From NCBI GenBank assembly GCA_947179485.1, contig OX359246.1, positions 17,050,001-17,114,000 of the forward strand: a stretch of DNA of 64,000 bases, in the 5' to 3' direction. The position numbers and the translations under genes were made by a program. A model generated the notes under the pieces. It was given only the letters and a program-made list of their open reading frames with translations. It did no database searches and had not been told where the DNA came from. How positions within the stretch are numbered: position 1 is the stretch's first letter; the number at the start of each line of letters is the position of its first letter. This document shows positions 55,923 through 64,000 of this stretch, piece by piece. The DNA comes from Allacma fusca (Eukaryota > Arthropoda > Collembola > Symphypleona > Sminthuridae).

Positions 55923-57569
55923 ATGATTTCCAAACTAATAGTAGCTCTCTTCACTACATTTTTGTCTGTCTTCAACTTAAGAAATCCTCAAAATTACCCT
56001 CCAGGTAAACGTTTTGTATGATTTAAAATAATTCTTACCTACATAAAATTCCTCATTGGTAATATTTAAATTCCATACAGTTTTGTATTTCTCTTAGGAC
56101 CACTATCGCTGCCACTCGTAGGTGCTTTGCCAATGCTTGCTGCAGCTGGGAAGCTTGGAATTATGGAAAAACTCGGCAGGTTGGTTTCGGCAATAAATCT
56201 CTGGAACCAATAATTGCTGAGAAGCGCAAGACTTGATGAAATCTCTGGCGGCGTTTATTGAGAAACCCGCCTCCTTTCACAATTTGTTCACCACTGCTGT
56301 TGTTAATGTCCTGTGGACTATTATTGCAGAAGAAAGATTTTCCCGTGATGATCCTAAGCTTCTGGGCATTGTGAATTGTCTTTCCAGGTGGGTTTAGGCA
56401 TTTCATCATAAATGAAACTCCGGAAAATGTTTCAGCTGATCCTAGTTGTTGTAATTACACCTGAGAATGTAGCCCTGACACATTCACATAACATCTGGGT
56501 ACTTTTTTATGTAGATTTAGTGGTCAAACGAATACCATATGGATCTTTTTCTTCACGTGGATTTGTAACTTATTTCCAAATTTGAGTTGATTATTTTCGT
56601 GGAAAATACTCAGTCCTTGCGTAGTTATATTCAAGAGCTTGTTGACGACAAACGGAAAACTTTTGTTAAAGGAGTCCGTAGACATTTTATTGATGTGTAC
56701 TTCGAGGAAATATACAACCGAAAATTGGATTTAGAAAGCCCATTTTCGGGGGAATTGGAGGTAAAAATAATTATTTCATAATAACGGCTTTCAAACATTA
56801 TATTTGCCTCCGATTCGTTGATTACACTTTACAACACTGATATATAGAGAAGAATCTGACAGTTGTTGTCAGGGATCTATTTTTTGCTGGTTCAGAAACC
56901 ACGAGCACAACGTTTTCATGGATGTGCTTGTACTTGGCCTTGAATCCAGAAATCCAGAGAAAAGTTCAAGCTGAAGTTGAAAATGTTATTGGTAATAGTT
57001 TCCCACAATTGGATCATCGGAAAAGGTACATAAAGCCGGTGATAGTGTTTCCTGGTTTACATTTTTGGCTAGTATTGATGAAAATGAATGGCGTTATAAC
57101 TTACTGAAATGTTCCTTTCAGCGTGCCTTACACTCAGGCTGTAATCTTCGAGTCTCTTTGATGTTCCTCTCTAACTCCAATCGGAATTGCTCGTCGTGTT
57201 TTAGAAGACATGGCAGTCGGAGGCTACATCATACCAAAACATTCTCTAGTTTTCTCAAATATTTATTGCGCTCATCACGATCCCGAAGTTTGGGATGACC
57301 CTCACAGCTTCAAGCCTGAAAGGTTTCTCAGTTCGGATGGAACGCGTGTTGTAAAATGTAATGATTTGATTGCTTTCTCATTCGGAAAGCGTGCATGTCC
57401 TGGTGAAGTCCTTGCAAAGGACCAACTGTTCGTATTCCTGACGAGTATCTTACAACGTTTTGTAGTTTCTCTAGACCCGTCAGAAAAGCGTCCTACAATG
57501 AATGCTAAATGTTTAATAACAAGATTCCCACTACCACATAAATTGGTTCTTGAAGACCGTCGTAATTAA
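55923..57569 (+). pseudogene. cytochrome P450 (CYP2 clan) copy 3, internally deleted and broken
   Basis: Exon 1 (55923-56004) is intact. Exon 2 starts at 56098, but at about 56177 it runs directly into the middle of exon 4. Thus the end of exon 2, all of exon 3 and the start of exon 4 are missing in one deletion. The fused exon ends at 56387. Later exons: 56515-56760 (with a stop near 56589), 56848-57025 and 57122-57569. Exon 6 keeps FAGSETTSTTF. In exon 7 the Arg of ExxR is changed to a TGA stop (57159-57161). The following text is intact: PERF at about 57316-57327 and FSFGKRACPG at about 57378-57407. It is clearly dead and, judging by damage, decayed longest. Confidence 0.88.
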
Positions 57570-59187
57570 TTTCAGAAGTGGTATGTAGTTTGGGTGCAGA
57601 TTGTGAGTTCACACGTTTTTACAGTACAAGTGTACCTGTCCCATCAAACATATACGTATGCACGTACAAACTGAAATTAAGGGAGAGGGGTTTTGTGTAG
57701 AATGTAGGAGTTGTTATATTTCCACTGCAAAGCCAGTCTTGATTTTATTTTGTGGAAGTAATGTATGTATAATGAAAATTATATGTGAACTACGTTTATG
57801 CGCAGACAAATAAATTTGTTGTGAAGACTTTATTAAAACCTGGAAATACTACAATTATTTTAGTGTGTATGTATGTATATATTATTATCTACAATAGTTT
57901 AAATTCTGTTGTTTCTACTGTGTTAAAAAATTAAAGGAGATGGCAAAACTTTAACTGAAGCTATTCTGTCGTTATTCTATCTTGCATCTCATAATGTTTA
58001 CACCTCAAAACATTTAAAAGCGAAAGACGGGGTAAAAGCTACAAGAGCCAAAGGGATAAGTAATCACACACAAACGTTGCCAGAAGTCATATATAAGTAG
58101 GTATCTCATACAAGGACTTCGTGCAAGCTAAATACTTTCACATCAATGGACTACAAAACGAAATAATACAATTCGACTGAAGCTCGTCATACCGCTTATA
58201 TGTAGTCAGGATTGGATGAGTCAGATTTATCGAGAATTCGGGGTAGAAGTCCGGTGCTACAACACAGACGACTCTCTTTCTCGAAGACACGCTTCTAAAA
58301 GCATAGTCGTCTAAATGCATAAGGTAACTAAAAGAATAAATTAATTCTAATAATCAACGTATCTGCAAATGAGATCGGTGTCACAGAGTGATAACGTTAA
58401 TTTTATTCTACGACTAACATCGTGCGATGGTTGACGTATGACGCAGTATCAACTTAAAATTTTTGCATAAACAAATAAATATTCAACATATATTCATCCA
58501 TAGTGGTTTCCCTTGTTTATTGTAAAGGTGGTGTATGATCTTGAGCCACGACTACTTGATATTATGAACTGTTTCGCCAGTGCTGATAAATTTGAAAGAT
58601 GAAATGTCTGTCCGAAAGTATATCACATATCCAGGAAGTATGCAAATTGTAGGGTATGCTAACATTTTCAAACATCCTGTACATAATTGTATGTAGACTG
58701 CATTTTTCAAGGAAAAATTTTTGCAATCTATTTGTACTGGGAATAATCACTATAATTAGTATGTAGGTATATACAAAAAAGAAGGAAGGTACTTACACAT
58801 GATAACGTATATGTGTTCGTTCGGCACTTTGATATTCCACACCGCCCAATAAAAACCCAAACTTGATTTTCTTTCACAAATGTTTTTTTTACTGTCGTTT
58901 ACTTGCTGTAGTGCAAACAGTAATAATTCGTTTCCATTGACGCCAGTAAGACTTGATCCACTCCAAAATAACAGAAATTGATTTTTAAGAAGTATCACAT
59001 AAAATTTTAGGAAGTATTACATATGAACTGAAGGTGCTCTGCACACAGAAATTACGCAGCAATTTTCTGATTTAATTGACATTGGTCATTAAACCGTTCC
59101 AAACAAAATTTAATTTGGGAAGTACTTTCTCTAAAGTTTTTGTCACAACCATTCTTAGCTGACTGAATAAACATTGTGAAACGTATT
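57570..59187. other. intergenic, no gene recognised
   Basis: AT-rich, with small open frames on the - strand only (58138-58320, 58562-58750 and 58756-58998). None resembles a known family, and no repeat partner was seen in the window. Confidence 0.4.
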
Positions 59188-59195
59188 ATATATAC

Positions 59196-59995
59196 TACGC
59201 ATTGGCATACCGATATAGCCATACGATATTATCGTCCATATCGTACATTTTTCGAAACGATAATTCTCGTAACCTATGAACGATATATCGGTCGGTTTCC
59301 ATATCGTAAATACGTGGTTCAATTCCCCAAATAATGATTCACCCCCCCCCAACATTTTAATGCATATTAACTAATTCAAAACATCATGTCAGTCAGCTCA
59401 TAATAATACCATGTAAATTCCTGGTTTTCTCGTACGTATATAAAACATACGTATGTAAAAACATACGTTAAACATAAGTGTAACTTCTTTATTTGCTCAT
59501 TGTCAGAACCAGTTTTTCTGTAATTAATACCAAGTTTGTTTCTGCTGGAATCAAAATATACTTGGTGGAACCTGCGTGATTCCTTATTGTTCTCACCAGT
59601 TCTAGAAAAATTATTACCAATTATGCTGTCAGTGGGGTTAAAATATACTTGGTTTGCCTAACGTAAATACTTATTGTCAATAACAGCTCTTATTCAATTA
59701 ATACCAACTATAGTATCGGTGTTCCGAATGGGATCAGTAAAAAGAAAAGCTTTGATAATTTTCAGAGCAATACATTTTTGTGGAACTTTTTGTTGTAAAC
59801 AGTAGTAATAAGGTAAGTATTTAATTAACCATCAATACTGCGGTCGACTTTTTTTATATTTTATGTTATTAACCGATGCCTTCCAACTTGAAACAAATAT
59901 CGTTATATCGTCCATCGATATCGTTATCGTCATTTTTAGGATGAACGATAACGATATTAACGATATTTAAAAAATGACCGATATGCCAATGCCTA
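59196..59995. mobile_element. hAT-like non-autonomous element, 800 bp
   Basis: Ends: left TACGCATTGGCATACCGATA, right reverse complement TAGGCATTGGCATATCGG. The flanking 8-bp direct repeat ATATATAC (59188-59195 and 59996-60003) is perfect, though simple in composition. Subterminal CGATAT/ATATCG words recur many times on both sides (59210-59310 and 59895-59985). No coding capacity. Confidence 0.86.
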
Positions 59996-60003
59996 ATATA
60001 TAC

Positions 60004-60314
60004 ATAGAAGGAACAATATGCAATTACTTAAATATTGACATTTACACGATAATATTATAAGAGACTACACATAAAATATCACCTATTGTATATATTGCTT
60101 TTCCAATATCAACACGCGCCGTTTCTTTAAATCCCAGTTGGAATACATTTCTTCAACTAGATGTTTCTAAAGCATTTCAAAGTGGCTCAGGGGACAATTT
60201 CATGTATTGATTTTTGAACCTTGGAAACGAATCCATTTATTTAAGCATATTAAAGAGTACTGATGATTAAATTTTACACCGATAGTGTAGCTTTGATTTT
60301 ACATGAGGGATCCT
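60004..60314. other. intergenic, no gene recognised
   Basis: Spacer between a hAT-like element and a dispersed repeat. Nothing identifiable. Confidence 0.4.
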
Positions 60315-60512
60315 CGAGTATTTGTGACTTCACTAGCTCTTGTATGAAGTCATGCAAGTCACGTCTTGTCTAGTCCATTGATTTTTCAAGTTACCCTATC
60401 AATACACCATGCGTAGTAAAGTCAAGTTTATTCTTTTAAGTGTATTTTGCTTCCCAGTCTAGTGAGGTTTATACTTTCATAGTGAAGTCTGACTAGACTA
60501 GGGCAGCAGTGG
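60315..60512. repeat. dispersed repeat, copy 2 of 2
   Basis: Direct-orientation match to 5945-6105, with landmarks ACCATGCGTAGT and GAAGTCTGACTAGACTAGGG. This copy is longer and also keeps GAAGTCATGCAAGTCA. Confidence 0.55.
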
Positions 60513-61078
60513 CAGGAACGTCTTTTTTAACTATTTTTCTTCACCTTACACTAGTTTATACATGAAACCTGCAATCTTTAAAAAAAAATCAGCGGCACAT
60601 GACTCGACAATGTTGCACGTTTTTCCAGTGTTTTCGTTGTGAAATGTTTCAATAGTATATATTCCATGAAAAATGTATCGTAAGAAAATGAGTAACTAAA
60701 TTTGATCCCCCGTGAAGTAAAGTTGAACCCTCCTGAAATTTAAAGATTTTTGTGATTTCGACTCCCGTTGTAAAACACACTTGGTACATGTACGTTTGGG
60801 CCATAAATGGCCCACACGGATTTGGTTTACTGGGTTCTAAATACATACGTGGTGACTCTACGGAAGCCAAACTATTTCAAAAATATTTTAAATAAAATGG
60901 ATTTACACTTGGCTGAATTTTGAGAGATGCAGTCTTTTCCGGAAAACCACCTTGCATGGAAGTGAATAAGTATGGATACACTTATTAAAGAACATACATT
61001 TGAAAATTTGATAATGAATGGTGAGTTGACACAGTGTAATTGGTAACTATGGAAATTCAAAAATCATAAACTGACTGG
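60513..61078. other. intergenic, no gene recognised
   Basis: No coding or repeat structure recognised; short - strand open frames only. Confidence 0.4.
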
Positions 61079-61086
61079 CATCAGAA

Positions 61087-62004
61087 TAAAGGCGTGGCCC
61101 GCGGGTAAAAATTCGGGTCGGGCCTCGGCCCGACCCGCCAGTGCGGGTTATGAGCGGGTTCGTGTTTAATGCTTCGTCATGTTGCAAGTTGCGGATCGGG
61201 CTGGGTTATTATCGTATTTCAATGGGGCGGGTCGGGTTATACTTTATGCATATAGTGTGGATTGCGGGCGGGTTTGGGCTGGATTTGTATTTACGTTGGG
61301 CCCGCAAACAGCCCGCAAAACGTTTGAATTTCAATCAATGACGTTTAGGATTTTTCCAGGAGAATTATATGGTTTGCGTCCATTTGTGATTGCTCACGTT
61401 TCTGCCTTTGTAAGTGTTGGTTGTAACTATTCCTGTTTCATCGTGTTTTTCGCTTATCATTGCGTGACTGTGACTTGTAACGTTTTTAAGTTACTGCTCT
61501 GAACTCAATAGCATGTAAAACTTCTTAGCGTAGTATTCTTACGATTAGTTCAAGTTTCCTGCGAAGTGGTTTTCAAACACAAAATGACATTAATTAAATA
61601 TCAAACCAGCTACATATATTAAAACATTTGAAAATTTATAAAAACAATATTTATTCTTCGGTTTCTACGGTTTACACTTCTGTTTTAGACGTTGTGATGG
61701 AGGATGATTTAAAATTCAGAAGAAGACCGACCGAGAAGCGAATCTGCAAGCGTTTAAATAAGTTATTAGATAATTTCGGGGCAAATTAAATATATTTGCG
61801 GGCCCCGCGGGGCCTGCAAGCTGGGTCGGGCTGTGTCAACTGAAACCCAGCGGGCTGTGGTCTGGCGCGGGCCTAAAAAAATACTGTCGGGTCGGGTCGG
61901 GCCGACGTTTCAGAGGTTGACTTTCGGGTCGGGCGGGTTCGGGTTACGTATTTGTGGGTAAGACTCGGGCTGGGTTGGGAAATGGCCTGCGGGCCACGCC
62001 TTTA
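61087..62004. mobile_element. hAT-like non-autonomous element with GC-rich subterminal repeats, 918 bp
   Basis: Ends: left TAAAGGCGTGGCCCGCGG, right reverse complement TAAAGGCGTGGCCCGCAG. The flanking 8-bp direct repeat CATCAGAA is perfect (61079-61086 and 62005-62012). Both subterminal zones consist of GGGTCGGGC/GCGGGTT/CCCGCA words, a sharp GC island in an AT-rich window. The open frames 61141-61341 and 61179-61502 simply run through these repeats and are not regarded as genes. Confidence 0.92.
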
Positions 62005-62599
62005 CATCAGAATTACAAAATAGATCTTTATAAGAAAGTTAATCTCCATCGGTTCTTACGTTGTGAAACTATCAATACTAAAGACAGACGGGCACATCCT
62101 CCTCAGCTTCAGTAGTTTTAATTTAAATGTGCATATATACATGATACAATGAGCTCACGTTACTCATTATGTAAATTCAGTGAAAAATTTTACGAGATTT
62201 TTATTTCTTTTCCGATAACAAAAGTAGTTATGCAAACTTCAGCCCAATAGTAATTAATATTTTTTCCGGACATTTCTTTAAATGAAAATAAATAAATAAA
62301 ATTTAAATGACAGCATGAGATATGAAGGAAACTAATAATTAAGTATGATTTTGAGATATGATCAACAACGTGGTACCTTTACATCCCTTACAATTAGTCG
62401 TAAACAGAAGAAGCTCGTAAACATGAATGTGCGAAACAACGACTCCACTCAGGTAATAAATTGTTTTTATAAAAGTAAAATTCTCATGGTTGATTTTCTC
62501 TTCCTATTATAAACCATTCCTTTGCACTGAAATGTTTAAATTCTTTACAAGGTTATACTGTATGATTACAAGTATTTCCTGTAACAGCGCCACAACAAT

Positions 62600-63140
62600 G
62601 GGGTAAAACACTTGCACCCCACCCGATCCCAAATCCAAACTCAAACTTCGGGTTTAGAATTTTTCACACGCACACCAATGTTTTGGATACCAATAATTTG
62701 AACCCTTATTATTTAAATTATTTTTTTAGTTTCTGCACCCGAACTCGAACCCCAGTTTTAAAATTTCATAAAAAATCAAAAGCTTGCTTTTCGTTTATCT
62801 CGCTGCAATAACATGCTAACTGGTGGGTGACCTTGGCATTATTGAATGAAAATATTTATTTATTTCTAGCTCACCGTCAATTAGTGAATGCACTCATCGG
62901 TTTAGCTTGATAAAGGAAAATTGGGTTTTCCTGTGCTTTATCCCATTCATTTTAAATATCCAATCTGTGCCGGGAACGTATCCTTGTGTATACACGAAAT
63001 GGGGCCAAAATCAAACGTAGTTCCTGCTCATAAATTTCAATTACCCAGTTCCAAAATGTAGAATTCAAAACATTTTGAACCCTCATCACACCCGAACCCG
63101 ATCCCAAACCAGTACCAGCAGTTTGAGTACATTCAGTGCT
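62600..63140. repeat. cluster of CCCGAACCC/CCCAAACC-type words
   Basis: 62615-62660, 62735-62760 and 63085-63120 carry words such as CCCGATCCCAAA and CACCCGAAC. This resembles the subterminal repeats of the bounded elements, but I found no matching inverted ends or target duplication, so the element limits are unknown. Confidence 0.4.
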
Positions 63141-63377
63141 CGCTACTTCTCCTGTCAATATTCATCCCATTCTTGGGTGAGATAAATCGTAGCGAGTAGC
63201 GAGAGTAGTTTAGAGTAGTTCCTCGGAACGAGTACTTAGAAATTCGTTCCCACAATTCCAGGAATGCGTCCTCCTGCAAGAGCATTTAATCATCACTATT
63301 TAACGGGAGCAGGAACGGATGAAACTTGTAATGATCACTGATTTATTTTCATAATTTTGTTCCCTTGTTGAGTCGCA

Positions 63378-63680
63378 ATGGGTCAAAAAGGCATTCCTGA
63401 GCAAGTATTGACCTATGAGTCACTTATATTTCCATTTTCCCTCAAATTATCCTTAATAAACGACATTATAAATTATATCTCCTTCGCGTTCGCGGCTGAT
63501 AATGAATTTCTTCCGGTCATGCTTCGTGTATATACTTATCAGGAGAAGTCTCTTTGGAATTTATGGAGAATTCTATTTATTTTCAAACATTGCAGTTGGA
63601 AGGTCCAGAAATTCTTTAGTATTTCTGGTATTAAATTTGCCACAAGCTATGAAATTTTAAAAAGCTACTCCAATATATAA
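63378..63680 (+). CDS. unrecognised open frame of 100 codons
   Basis: An ATG-started frame with hydrophobic stretches around residues 15-45 and a run of aromatic residues after 60. No motif is recognised. It could be a first exon of a gene continuing beyond the window, or chance. There is no paralogue in the window, and a donor-like GT is not obvious at its end. Confidence 0.2.
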   Translation: MGQKGIPEQVLTYESLIFPFSLKLSLINDIINYISFAFAADNEFLPVMLRVYTYQEKSLWNLWRILFIFKHCSWKVQKFFSISGIKFATSYEILKSYSNI

Positions 63681-64000
63681 CCAGAGGGGGTAATGGTCTT
63701 GTGTCCCACTATTATAATAATAAAATTTAAATTTAAACTTTCATTTCAATGCAACTTTTATTTGGTAAACAAGCAGATAAGGGAACCCACGCATAAAATT
63801 ACAATGTTAAATATTCAAGTGATATTGCATTGGTTGTTGTTTTTAAAGAATTCCAGACTGCAAACGTAAGCTAACTTTATCGTGAATACTTCCGGAACCT
63901 CAACTTGGAAAGTTAATTAAATAGAGCTATTCAAACATGAATTCAGCATTTGTGTGTAGCCCTTAAGCACTAAACCAATCCGACAATAAATTCTAAATAT

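Noticed and set aside
61141-61502. Open frames in the GC-rich element as genes
   Set aside because: They run through short repeat words and have repeat-driven composition.
63134-63240. CAGTGCTCGCTACT followed by AGTAGCGAG words as the left end of another hAT-like element
   Set aside because: Only one end is visible; no matching inverted end or duplication was found in the remaining window.

Overview
The window is AT-rich eukaryotic DNA with spliced genes, GT/AG introns and very many mobile elements. The families present (an arthropod-type gustatory receptor cluster, microsomal CYP2-clan P450s, an R2-like retrotransposon, and DNA transposons carrying DUF4806 or MADF partner proteins) point to an arthropod. 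A springtail (Collembola) is my best guess, but it is inferred from gene-family flavour only and is weak. No tRNA, rRNA, CRISPR or bacterial gene was seen.

Layout. 1-2000: decayed end of an LTR-type element. 2100-24900: a tandem cluster of gustatory receptor (Gr) genes, all on the + strand. Four copies share one four-exon structure: a long exon 1, then exons of 75, 90 and 75 nt, with phase-0 introns. Copies at 10860, 20158 and 23136 look intact (425, 391 and 392 codons). The copy at 3435 is complete except for one TGA at codon 16. Remnants of further copies lie near 8500 and 14700-15660. Upstream and downstream flanks are duplicated with the genes. 26632-28272: a 5'-truncated R2-like retrotransposon with a long open frame. 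29290-57570: three tandem CYP2-clan P450 copies, all damaged by different lesions. The gaps between them hold a CACTA-like transposon (38726-43412), a PIF/Harbinger transposon (47147-52833) and a hAT-like element (53905-55693). 57570-64000: no recognised gene, but two well-bounded hAT-like non-autonomous elements.

The most striking structure is in P450 copy 1. A hAT-like element (30652-34120) with a perfect 8-bp target duplication is inserted at the exon 3/intron 3 boundary. It contains a second hAT-like element (31074-33312), which contains a third (31173-32881). P450 copy 2 preserves the uninterrupted target site. Across the window at least six hAT-like elements have 8-bp target duplications that can be read directly. 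Most of these carry dense short repeats just inside their ends, with a different motif in each family.

Functionally, the Gr genes would encode seven-transmembrane chemosensory channels. The P450 array once encoded endoplasmic-reticulum mono-oxygenases but probably yields no full enzyme now. The last exons of P450 copies 1 and 2 are identical over 286 bp while the rest has diverged, which suggests gene conversion.
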